Below, piece after piece: positions 51,913-59,752 of a stretch of DNA of 64,000 nt. The first letter of the stretch is position 1; each line of letters opens with the position of its first letter. The stretch covers positions 186,001-250,000 of the forward strand of contig CAYJKQ010000002.1 in NCBI GenBank assembly GCA_964370815.1, read 5' to 3'. A program made the translations under genes and the position numbers. The notes beneath the pieces are model-generated. The model searched no databases, was not told where the DNA came from, and saw only the letters and a program-made list of their open reading frames with translations. The DNA comes from UBA12087 sp964370815 (GTDB taxonomy: Bacteria; Chloroflexota; Anaerolineae; Anaerolineales; Villigracilaceae).

Positions 51913-52824
51913 TTAATTTTCAATGTATTCACGAGAAAATTCTCTGGCAGCATTATCCGATCTCGCCTCAGTCGCAGGCACCAATGGTGGTTTCACTGCC
52001 CATAAGGGAAAATTATGTTGTTGTGACAACATCGCCTTTATGATGGGTGGATATGGTGAATAAGATTCTAAAACCAATCTCAATAAATTTAATTGCATCT
52101 GGGTTTGGTCAGTGGAACCAGAACATTGGGTATCATCCCATATTTTACGTAACAAGGGAGAATACAAGTTTGCGAGAGCTGTAATACAGCCTCCTGCACA
52201 GGAATCTAATGCCAGTCTAAATAACCGGTCGTTACCTGTCAATACCAACAGTTCACTTCCAAATCGTTCGCCTAATGCTTCCGCAAAAGCCGAATCTGAA
52301 GATGAATCTTTGATTCCTGCAAACTTTACTGGAAAGGCTTCTTTTAATCTAGCCAACAGATCCATGGATAAGTTGATGCCCGTAACAGAAGGAATATGAT
52401 ACCCAAGCAGGTAACCTTCAGGTGCAACAGACTTGTTTAAAACTTCACTAAACCAAGTAAATAATCCTTGTTCATCAACCTTAGGATAATAATAAGGAGG
52501 CAATACGACAACTCCATCACAGCCCAGGGAGAAGGCAGCCTTTGTCAGGTCTATTGTTTCAGTTAAACTGGGAGTACCTGTTCCTGCCAGCAAACGAAAT
52601 TGAGGATGTGATCGCTTATAATCACAGGCAGTGGTCAGGATTGCTATACGTTCCCTAAATGAAAATGAGGGACCTTCGCCGGTAGTACCAAGCAACAATG
52701 CACCATGACAGCCGCGTTTTTCCAGAAAATCCAGCAATCCCGGAACAGCATCCACATCCAGCGAATAATCTTTCTTCATCGGTGTTATTGCAGCAGCATA
52801 TACACCTGCTAATTCATGATCCAT
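51913..52824 (-). CDS. Dihydrodipicolinate synthase family aldolase
   Basis: 303 residues, DapA/NanA-type TIM barrel. Pyruvate-binding GTTGEGPS, Tyr in YLLGYHIPSVTG, and Schiff-base Lys in FAGIKDSSSD (residue 172 with this start). Candidate starts: GTG at 52839 or ATG at 52824; the latter has AAGGAAA at good spacing and begins MDHELAGVYAA, the normal family start. Not all residues that separate DapA from N-acetylneuraminate lyase and other lyases can be assigned, so the substrate is open; without dap neighbours, a DapA role is not assumed. Confidence 0.85.
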   Translation of the reverse strand: MDHELAGVYAAAITPMKKDYSLDVDAVPGLLDFLEKRGCHGALLLGTTGEGPSFSFRERIAILTTACDYKRSHPQFRLLAGTGTPSLTETIDLTKAAFSLGCDGVVVLPPYYYPKVDEQGLFTWFSEVLNKSVAPEGYLLGYHIPSVTGINLSMDLLARLKEAFPVKFAGIKDSSSDSAFAEALGERFGSELLVLTGNDRLFRLALDSCAGGCITALANLYSPLLRKIWDDTQCSGSTDQTQMQLNLLRLVLESYSPYPPIIKAMLSQQHNFPLWAVKPPLVPATEARSDNAAREFSREYIEN

Positions 52825-52981
52825 ATATTTCCTTTTCACTAATTCTTGTCTGCGTATTTTTCATCTCTAAAAATAATGGCCAATGAAATATTTATACTTT
52901 GTTTGATATCTCGTTTTATGGTAGATTTTTTATAAAATTTTTACGAGGATTTATATTGTATTCAGAGTATACTTCCTTCTA

Positions 52982-53170
52982 ATGGACAAAAAACAGCCTG
53001 AAGGAATTTCTTGCCTCAACTTAATTTAGTATGTACCAGAATATGATAAATTTTCTTATAAAACATCTGCTGAATATTATTTGCAGCATACCCCGGATGG
53101 GGTGGATATTATTTGGTTTGCAACCGATGCAATAGGAGGTCTGCCTGGAAACACTTCGCATCTCACCTAA
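52982..53170 (+). pseudogene. Possible small gene with in-frame amber stop
   Basis: An ATG at 52982, eight bases after a TATACT (52968-52973), opens a frame reading MDKKQPEGISCLNLI, then TAG at 53027-53029, then a protein-like stretch (YVPEYDKFSYKTSAEYY, and DGVDIIWFATDAIGG) to TAA at 53168-53170. The second half overlaps the start of the following kinase gene in another frame. TAG is used as a normal stop elsewhere in this window, so this is either chance or a small gene inactivated by a CAG-to-TAG change. No family recognised. Confidence 0.3.
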
Positions 53171-55028
53171 TAATACTGAGAAAACCAATCAAGAAGAACA
53201 TACTCAACTCCAAAAAAATACAACCCTTGTTCGGCGTTATTTGATCCAAGATGTGATAGGGGTGGGAGGTATGGGTTCAGTATACCGCGCCCGTGATTTA
53301 CATTTCCCTAACGTTGTCAAGCTGGTAGCAGTTAAGGAAATGATCAACCGCGCCCCAGATCCTCTAATACGTGAGACTATTGTTAAAAATTTTGAGCGGG
53401 AAGCAAATATTCTTGCCACTCTCAGCCATGCCTCCATTCCACGCATATATGATTATTTTACTGAAGATAACCGTTCCTACCTCGTCTTGGAATTTATCAA
53501 CGGAAAAGATATGGAAGCCATTATTACACAAAGTGATGGTTTCATATCTGAAGAACAAGCCATTTCTTGGAGCATTGAATTATGTGAAGTATTAAGCTAT
53601 TTGCATAACCATAAACCCGAACCAATAGTATTTCGGGATATAAAACCTTCCAATGTGATGATCAATCAAGAAAATCATATCATCCTGGTTGATTTTGGAA
53701 TTGCCAAATCCTTCCAATCTGGGCAGAAAGGTACCATGATTGGCACAGAAGGTTATTCTCCGCCTGAACAGTATCGTGGCGAAGCCGATCATTCTGCAGA
53801 CATTTATGCATTGGGGGCTACGCTGCACCACCTATTAACCCGTCGAGATCCTCGTATAGAGCCGCCATTCTCGTTTGGTGAAAGACCTATCAGGAAAACA
53901 AACAAGGCTATATCTGTGGAGCTCGAAGAGGTCATCAACGTTGCGCTACAATATGACCCACTGGATCGTTTTGAAACAATTGAAGCAATGAAAGAAGCTC
54001 TTATTGCAGCAGCCCGAAAGACAGGCTTATTGAGCCGTATCAATCAATCCATAGCAACCATCCAAACCAGCTCATTAAAACCTTTATGGACATTTCAAAC
54101 TGAAGATGAGATCCGGGGTACACCTCTTTATTATGATGGTGGGATATTTATAGGTTCTTGCGACAATAACCTCTATTCTCTGAAAGCGACAAATGGTGAG
54201 TTTATATGGAAATATGCTACGAATGGAAGCATTGTATCCCGTCCGGCTATTATTGATGGGAATATTTTTATTGGTTCTGAAGATCAGAGTTTTTATGTTA
54301 TTAATGCACTTTCAGGAAAAATTAACTGGTCTTATTTTAGTGGTGGACGCATCCGATCTTCCCCATGTATCTCAGATGGGCATGTATTCTTTGGCTCTGA
54401 TGATAATGCTCTTCATGCGGTGAATATTCTAACCGGTAGGGCTTCATGGAAGTTCGATGCTGGATCCCCGATACGCTCTTCGCCTTATATTATTGACGAG
54501 ACAATTTATGTTGGTTCTGAAAGTGGTGAGTTTTACGCCATCGATTTTCGTGGTGAATTAAAATGGCGCTTCAAAGCCAAATTAGCGATAACTTCATCAC
54601 CAGTGGTTCATGATGGTATTGTATATTTTGGATCACTCGATAGCAGTTTTTATGCCCTTGAAGCAAAAGGTGGCTGGATTGTCTGGCGTTTCCGTATGGG
54701 AAAAGGTTCAATTGTTTCTCCTTGTTTTGCAGAAAACCTCATCTTTACTGGATCTGCTGATGGCTTGATCTGTGCAATTGATACGCGTACATCCAAAGTG
54801 ATCTGGCAATTCCAGGCTGATCATCAAATTAGTGGCTCACCTGTAATATTCAAGGATTCAATATATTTTGGAGCAGCAAATGGTATTTTTTATTGCTTAG
54901 AATATCGTTCGGGGCGCTATAAATGGAAGTTTGAAACTCAAGGACCAATAACAAGTGCCCCAGTAATATTTGATGATGTTGTATATATTGGATCATCTGA
55001 CCACTTAATCTACGCGCTTTTGGCATAA
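53145..55028 (+). CDS. Ser/Thr protein kinase with eight-repeat PQQ-like propeller
   Basis: 627 residues with the start used here. Kinase domain at about residues 32-300: glycine loop GVGGMGS (39-45), Lys64 in VAVKEM, VFRDIKPSNVM (catalytic Asp), VDFGIAKS (DFG), and GTEGYSPPEQYRG. Then eight PQQ/WD-like repeats of about 40 residues, each with a Phe/Val-x-Gly-Ser motif (FIGSCDNNLYSL, FIGSEDQSFYVI, FFGSDDNALHAV, YVGSESGEFYAI, YFGSLDSSFYAL, FTGSADGLICAI, YFGAANGIFYCL, YIGSSDHLIYAL), closing an eight-blade propeller. No signal peptide or membrane helix, so it is cytoplasmic. The only strong ribosome site (AGGAGG at 53134) is five bases before CTG 53145; the next in-frame start, TTG 53241, would cut off the first kinase strand. 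First gene of the operon. Confidence 0.9.
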   Translation: METLRISPNNTEKTNQEEHTQLQKNTTLVRRYLIQDVIGVGGMGSVYRARDLHFPNVVKLVAVKEMINRAPDPLIRETIVKNFEREANILATLSHASIPRIYDYFTEDNRSYLVLEFINGKDMEAIITQSDGFISEEQAISWSIELCEVLSYLHNHKPEPIVFRDIKPSNVMINQENHIILVDFGIAKSFQSGQKGTMIGTEGYSPPEQYRGEADHSADIYALGATLHHLLTRRDPRIEPPFSFGERPIRKTNKAISVELEEVINVALQYDPLDRFETIEAMKEALIAAARKTGLLSRINQSIATIQTSSLKPLWTFQTEDEIRGTPLYYDGGIFIGSCDNNLYSLKATNGEFIWKYATNGSIVSRPAIIDGNIFIGSEDQSFYVINALSGKINWSYFSGGRIRSSPCISDGHVFFGSDDNALHAVNILTGRASWKFDAGSPIRSSPYIIDETIYVGSESGEFYAIDFRGELKWRFKAKLAITSSPVVHDGIVYFGSLDSSFYALEAKGGWIVWRFRMGKGSIVSPCFAENLIFTGSADGLICAIDTRTSKVIWQFQADHQISGSPVIFKDSIYFGAANGIFYCLEYRSGRYKWKFETQGPITSAPVIFDDVVYIGSSDHLIYALLA

Positions 55029-55050
55029 TTTACTAACAAAGGAGAGATTA

Positions 55051-55956
55051 GTGAAATCTTTTTTCAATAAAATCATCCGCAAGCAGAAATCTGAAACCAA
55101 AACTAATTCAAGTCAGAATGTAATTACAGCTCCTCTTTCAGCTACGCAAATATATCCCGACAACATGGCTTATGAAAGCATTTCCCCATCTCAACTAATA
55201 GTCGGATCAGCCGAATCTGTCGGAAAACAACGCGATCACAATGAAGATAGTATCTTCACTTTCTCAATTACCATAGGAAATGGCATCAATAACCAACCAT
55301 TGGGTCTATTTCTTGTGGCGGATGGGATGGGTGGATACCAATACGGAGAAGTTGCGAGCAATGTTGCAGCTCGCACAGTCGCGAGTTACCTTATCAGGAA
55401 ATTTCATCCAGTAATTGCAGATGCATCTGTCAATCTGGACGAGTCACTTCAGGAAATGATGCAAAATGCTATAAAAGAAGCCCACCATGCAGTCGTAAAA
55501 ACTGCCCCAGGTGGTGGAACAACATTAACAGCTGCGCTTGTACATGGTCAACAAATGACGATTGCCCATGTTGGCGATAGCCGCGCATATTCAGTCCATC
55601 TAAACGGACGAGTAGACCTCCTGACCCGTGATCATTCATTGGTCCGCAGGCTTGAAGAGCTGGGGCAGATCACCTCAGAAGAAGCTGCGGTCCATCCCCA
55701 AAGGAATGTCATCTACCGTGCCCTTGGGCAGGATGATTTCCTCGAAGCAGATATTTTTACAGCACCTTTTCCACAACCGGGATATCTTTTCATTTGTAGC
55801 GACGGACTTTGGGGAGTTGTTTCAGATGCTGAGATTTCGCAAATCATCTCAGAAGCTAAGGATATTCAGACTGCCTGTCAGACTCTTGTGGCAGCAGCCA
55901 ACACAGCCGGAGGACCTGATAACATCAGTGCGGTTTTGGTTAAATTATTGAGTTAA
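55051..55956 (+). CDS. PP2C family protein phosphatase
   Basis: 301 residues. A 45-residue Lys/Ser/Thr-rich N-terminus precedes a complete PP2C domain: SVGKQRDHNEDS, FLVADGMGGYQYGEVAS, GGTTLTAALVHGQQMTIAHVGDSRAY, RDHSLVRRLEELGQIT, CSDGLWGVVSDAEI and GPDNISAVLVKL. The metal-binding Asp residues are present. It presumably removes phosphates added by the kinase upstream. GTG start with AAAGGAGAG upstream; 22 bases after the kinase stop. Confidence 0.94.
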   Translation: MKSFFNKIIRKQKSETKTNSSQNVITAPLSATQIYPDNMAYESISPSQLIVGSAESVGKQRDHNEDSIFTFSITIGNGINNQPLGLFLVADGMGGYQYGEVASNVAARTVASYLIRKFHPVIADASVNLDESLQEMMQNAIKEAHHAVVKTAPGGGTTLTAALVHGQQMTIAHVGDSRAYSVHLNGRVDLLTRDHSLVRRLEELGQITSEEAAVHPQRNVIYRALGQDDFLEADIFTAPFPQPGYLFICSDGLWGVVSDAEISQIISEAKDIQTACQTLVAAANTAGGPDNISAVLVKLLS

Positions 55957-55958
55957 AG

Positions 55959-57437
55959 ATGATATCTCCCGATTATTATTCTATTCTTGGTATCCCACGA
56001 GATGTTAGTCAAGATGAAATCCGAAAAGCATATTTCAGTGCAGCCCAGCGCTTGCACCCGGATAAGAATATTTCACCAGGAGACACCGATCTTTTCATCG
56101 AAGCCAAAGAAGCTTACGAAGTTCTTTCAAATCCACAGAAACGTTCGATATATGACTCCACCTTACTTCCCGATAAGATCCTTAACCTGCCGGTTTCAAA
56201 TAAAATAACCTTCAGCCGAGAAAACCTTGCACAAAGCCAAGAACCTCAATTAATTTATGCCTTGCTGGAATTTTCTCCCGTCAAAGAAAATTTGGAAAAT
56301 ATTCCATCACCTCCGTTAAACCTCTGCCTGGCAATCGACCGATCCACCTCAATGAAGGGCTTGAATTTGGAGATTGTCAAAGCAACTGCCATCCAGTTGA
56401 TGAGACGATTACGATCAAAGGATGTCTTTTCACTTGTGGTATTCAGCGACCGGGCAGAGGTATTGATTCCATCCACTCGTGATGGGGACCTTTCAAAATT
56501 TGAGACCCGCATCCAGATGCTGCAAACATCCGGGGGAACAGAAATTTATAATGGATTGGAAGCAGCCTACAAAGAAGTAAAACGTTGTTATGATCCAACA
56601 TATATTAATCACATCATCTTGCTTACAGACGGGCGAACCTATGGAGATGAAAAAAATTGCCTGGAGTTAGCTGATAAAGCCGTGATACAAAGAATCGGAA
56701 TCAGTGGCTTGGGAATAGGATCTGACTGGAATGACGTCTTCGTAGATGAGCTTGCACGCCGAACTGGAGGCAGCAGCTTTTATGTATCCAATTCACAGGA
56801 TATTCGACACTTATTAATGGAGAAGTTTGATAATTTGTGGAAAATTTATGCAGAAAATGTAACGATTGAATTCAAAGAAACTGATAATGTCAAACTTCGC
56901 TATGCATTTCGATTACAACCCGAACTTGGATTACTGTCAATTGAAAGTCCGTTACATTTGGGTCCCTTATTACGAACAGGAAGTCTGACCATGCTTATGG
57001 AATTTATGGTCTCCAGCACAGAAAATGCAAACGTGATAGAATTGTTTGAAGGGCAAGTCATCGTTAATACAGCGACTCAGCGCAAGCCGATTTTAAAAAT
57101 TCCAATTCGAATAGATCGTCCTGTTAGCATGCAAGCAAGTCCACCCATCCCACCTCCTTTAGAGATAATACAAGCCCTTTCTCGCCTATCACTTTATCGA
57201 TTGCAAGAGCAGGCTCGCCTGGAAGTAGCCGAAGGGAAATTCGATCAGGCTTCCCAACACCTGCAAATATTAGCCTCCCACCTGCTCCGACAAGGAAATC
57301 AGGATTTAGCACGAACAGTTTTGCTGGAAGCCGAAATCATCAAAGAGAAACAAACATACTCTCTTGAAGGCGATAAACGAATAAAATATGGAACCCGGGC
57401 ATTACTTCAAGCCGGATCAGGAGACCGCCCGATATGA
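55959..57437 (+). CDS. J-domain and vWA-domain fusion protein
   Basis: 492 residues. N-terminal J domain (about residues 5-70): DYYSILGIPRDVSQDEIRKAY, HPD at 33-35 (RLHPDKN), FIEAKEAYEVLSNPQKRSIYD. Central vWA domain (about 95-300) with a complete MIDAS: Asp127 in DRSTSM, Thr in TSGGTEIYNG, Asp in LTDGRTYG. C-terminal beta-rich and helical section (about 305-492) with KIPIRIDRPVSMQA and helical repeats (QALSRLSLYRLQEQARLEVAEG). The J domain should recruit DnaK to a vWA client or complex. It follows the PP2C gene by two bases and overlaps the FHA gene by four (ATGA). Confidence 0.9.
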   Translation: MISPDYYSILGIPRDVSQDEIRKAYFSAAQRLHPDKNISPGDTDLFIEAKEAYEVLSNPQKRSIYDSTLLPDKILNLPVSNKITFSRENLAQSQEPQLIYALLEFSPVKENLENIPSPPLNLCLAIDRSTSMKGLNLEIVKATAIQLMRRLRSKDVFSLVVFSDRAEVLIPSTRDGDLSKFETRIQMLQTSGGTEIYNGLEAAYKEVKRCYDPTYINHIILLTDGRTYGDEKNCLELADKAVIQRIGISGLGIGSDWNDVFVDELARRTGGSSFYVSNSQDIRHLLMEKFDNLWKIYAENVTIEFKETDNVKLRYAFRLQPELGLLSIESPLHLGPLLRTGSLTMLMEFMVSSTENANVIELFEGQVIVNTATQRKPILKIPIRIDRPVSMQASPPIPPPLEIIQALSRLSLYRLQEQARLEVAEGKFDQASQHLQILASHLLRQGNQDLARTVLLEAEIIKEKQTYSLEGDKRIKYGTRALLQAGSGDRPI

Positions 57438-57955
57438 TATTATGCCCAAATTGCCAACATGAAGAAATTCCTGGTACCGTGTTCTGTAGTAACTGTGCTT
57501 CTCAACTGAAATTGTTTGATACAAGCGTAACACACGAATTAAAACACCCAGGAACCAAACCAAAGGAAATAAAAACTCCTCCCGATCCGCCAACACCTCA
57601 AGGTCAGTTTATTTCATGGGCTTCACTACATATAATTGAAAGTGGCCAGATCATTATTCTGGCTGATAGGGATGAATTCACAATAGGTCGCACAAGTGAA
57701 GGGCAACCTATCATGCCTGATGTGGATTTAACAGATTTCAATGCCTATGCTAACGGAATTTCACGTTTGCACTGTGTCATAAAGAAAACAAATTCAAAAG
57801 CTTATATCATGGATCTGGGTTCTTCCAATGGCACATACCGGAATGGAGTCCGCCTGACCGAACTTATTGAAACACAAATTAATCATGGAGATGTTATTTC
57901 ACTTGGAAAATTAAGAATCCAAGTATTGATTGATCAGGCTCAGGTCTTGTCTTGA
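57434..57955 (+). CDS. Zinc-ribbon FHA-domain protein
   Basis: 173 residues. Zinc ribbon at the N-terminus (LCPNCQHEEIPGTVFCSNC, two CxxC pairs), a Pro/Thr/Lys linker, then an FHA domain (about 75-165): FTIGRTSEGQ (GR motif), ISRLHCVI (SxxH), LGSSNGTYRNGVRL (GSxNGT). FHA domains read phosphothreonine, so it is the likely reader of the kinase upstream. Overlaps the J/vWA gene by four bases. Last gene of the tight operon. Confidence 0.93.
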   Translation: MILCPNCQHEEIPGTVFCSNCASQLKLFDTSVTHELKHPGTKPKEIKTPPDPPTPQGQFISWASLHIIESGQIIILADRDEFTIGRTSEGQPIMPDVDLTDFNAYANGISRLHCVIKKTNSKAYIMDLGSSNGTYRNGVRLTELIETQINHGDVISLGKLRIQVLIDQAQVLS

Positions 57956-58033
57956 TCGTGTAATAACAGGAAGTATCATAGAGATCTGTGTCAGATATCT
58001 AATAGTAGTTTCAATATAATAATAAAGGTAGTC

Positions 58034-58276
58034 ATGACATACAAACTTTTATTACATCTTCATAATGACGATCCATTAATTGGCGAAGTGGATGAATTAC
58101 CCGGTCGCACAGACCAATTAATAACTATTAATAACCCCCGCCGAAAAGATGGTAAGGATATCCATTACCTGGAAGGTAATGTGGTGACGATCATAATACC
58201 AGTCGTACGCATTACATTTATCGAAATCATTCCAAGCGAAATGGATGAAAAAATAATCAGCTTTGTCAAGGATTAA
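58034..58276 (+). CDS. Small hypothetical protein
   Basis: 80 residues, no recognised family: starts YKLLLHLHNDDPLIGEVDELPGRTD and ends with RITFIEIIPSEMDEKIIS. Predicted mostly beta strand, hydrophobic core, no membrane helix. It is 78 bases after the FHA gene and three bases before the OmpR-type regulator, hence probably real and co-transcribed with one of them. AAAGGTAG ribosome site. Function unknown. Confidence 0.65.
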   Translation: MTYKLLLHLHNDDPLIGEVDELPGRTDQLITINNPRRKDGKDIHYLEGNVVTIIIPVVRITFIEIIPSEMDEKIISFVKD

Positions 58277-58279
58277 TTT

Positions 58280-59005
58280 ATGAATGAAGAAACCCAAAAA
58301 AGACGCAAAATTCTAATTGTTGATGATGAAGAACGGATGGTCCGATTTATCCGACTTAATCTTGAACATGATGGTTATGGGGTTATAGAAGCCTTTAATG
58401 GTAAACAAGCTCTACAAAGATTGCGCGATTCAGTTCCGGATATTATTTTATTGGATATAATGATGCCCGACCTGGATGGTTTTGAAGTCTTGCAAATGAT
58501 CCGTGAGATCAACAATGTCCCTGTCATAATGCTGACAGCCAAAGGCGAAGAGAACGACAGAGTACGCGGGCTCGAATTAGGTGCTGATGATTACATCACC
58601 AAGCCTTTCAGCCCGCGTGAACTAGTCAGTCGGGTAAAAGCAGTGCTGCGACGTACTGAGGGTGCCACTGGCAGCATGCACGGATTGATCGAAGTAGATG
58701 ATCGCTTGAAATTTGATTTTGACCGGCATGAAGTCTGGTTGGAAGGAAAAATCATTAAACTCCGCCCAACTGAATATCGCCTATTATTCCATCTGGTTCA
58801 AAATGCCGGATGGGTTATATCACACGATCAGTTGTTAGCTAAAGTCTGGGGTTATGAGTATCGTGATGAACCTCATTATGTAAGGTTATATATCAATTAT
58901 TTGCGCCAGAAATTGGAGAAAGATCCTGCCGATCCTCAATATATCCTCACAGAACGAGGTGTTGGATACCGGTTTGTTGATTTCAGACGCGAAAAGTCAG
59001 AATAA
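58280..59005 (+). CDS. OmpR/PhoB-type response regulator
   Basis: 241 residues. Receiver domain with acidic pair Asp15/Asp16, phosphoacceptor Asp59 (LLDIMMPDLDG), Thr in MLTAKGEE and Lys in YITKPFSP; winged-helix DNA-binding domain (about 135-238) with LRPTEYRLLFHLVQNAG and VRLYINYLRQKLEKDP, GVGYRF. No histidine kinase gene is adjacent, so its partner lies elsewhere. Begins three bases after the small hypothetical gene. Confidence 0.93.
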   Translation: MNEETQKRRKILIVDDEERMVRFIRLNLEHDGYGVIEAFNGKQALQRLRDSVPDIILLDIMMPDLDGFEVLQMIREINNVPVIMLTAKGEENDRVRGLELGADDYITKPFSPRELVSRVKAVLRRTEGATGSMHGLIEVDDRLKFDFDRHEVWLEGKIIKLRPTEYRLLFHLVQNAGWVISHDQLLAKVWGYEYRDEPHYVRLYINYLRQKLEKDPADPQYILTERGVGYRFVDFRREKSE

Positions 59006-59083
59006 GCATATTCTCAATACCTGATCCGATCATTTCTTTTCGGCTTACGCCTAGAAATACGAATATGGAGACCAAAACTGCTA

Positions 59084-59743
59084 ATGACAAAACATAGAAT
59101 AATTTTAGTGGATGACCACGAAGTTGTCAGGTTGGGGCTTAAAGCTTTGCTTGATAGGCATCCACATTTTGAAGTAGTTGGTGAGGCTGCCTCATCAAGG
59201 GAAGCCATTGAATTGGTCTCCAATATCCAACCAGATGTTGTTGTAATGGATGTCAGGCTTCCGGGCACATCCGGAATTGAAGCCTGTGAGGAGATCACCA
59301 GGCGTTTTCCAACCACCAAGGTTATTATGTTAACTTCTTACGCTGAAGATGAAATGTTATTTTCAGCCATCCGGGCAGGTGCTTCCGGTTACATATTGAA
59401 ACAGATAGGTGGAAATGATCTGATTAGTGCTCTTGAAGCGGTCAGCCGTGGTGAAGCCTTACTCGATCCAGCTGTCACCCAAAGGGTCTTCCAGGAAGTC
59501 AGGCGCGCAGTTAGAGAGGAAGAAGCTTCTGCGTTTGCCCATTTGAGCCAACAGGAAAAACATGTCCTGTTACTGGTATCTGAAGGTAAGACCAATCGTG
59601 AGATTGCCAAAGCCCTTTTTCTGGGTGAGGGTACAGTGCGTAATTACGTCAGCAGTATTCTCTCGAAATTGGGAGTCAGCAATCGTGCAGAGGCTGCCGC
59701 ATATGCAGTTGAACACAGCCTGCGCGAATATATTTCTGTATAA
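59084..59743 (+). CDS. NarL/LuxR-type response regulator
   Basis: 219 residues. Receiver domain with Asp10/Asp11, phosphoacceptor Asp56 (VVMDVRLPGTSG), MLTSYAED, and ILKQIGGND (conserved Lys); LuxR HTH at about residues 150-215 (LSQQEKHVLLLVSEGKTNREIAKALFLGEGTVRNYVSSILSKLGVSNRAEAAAYA). No histidine kinase is adjacent. 78 bases after the OmpR-type regulator; purB follows nine bases later. Confidence 0.93.
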   Translation: MTKHRIILVDDHEVVRLGLKALLDRHPHFEVVGEAASSREAIELVSNIQPDVVVMDVRLPGTSGIEACEEITRRFPTTKVIMLTSYAEDEMLFSAIRAGASGYILKQIGGNDLISALEAVSRGEALLDPAVTQRVFQEVRRAVREEEASAFAHLSQQEKHVLLLVSEGKTNREIAKALFLGEGTVRNYVSSILSKLGVSNRAEAAAYAVEHSLREYISV

Positions 59744-59752
59744 CGATGTCTG

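Noticed and set aside
53027..53029. TAG as a pyrrolysine or readthrough codon.
   Set aside because: TAG is the normal stop for the slipin and DUF971 genes, and no Pyl machinery is seen; chance or gene decay is simpler.
53241..53243. TTG 53241 as the kinase start.
   Set aside because: It would remove the first beta strand of the kinase domain, and no Shine-Dalgarno sequence precedes it.
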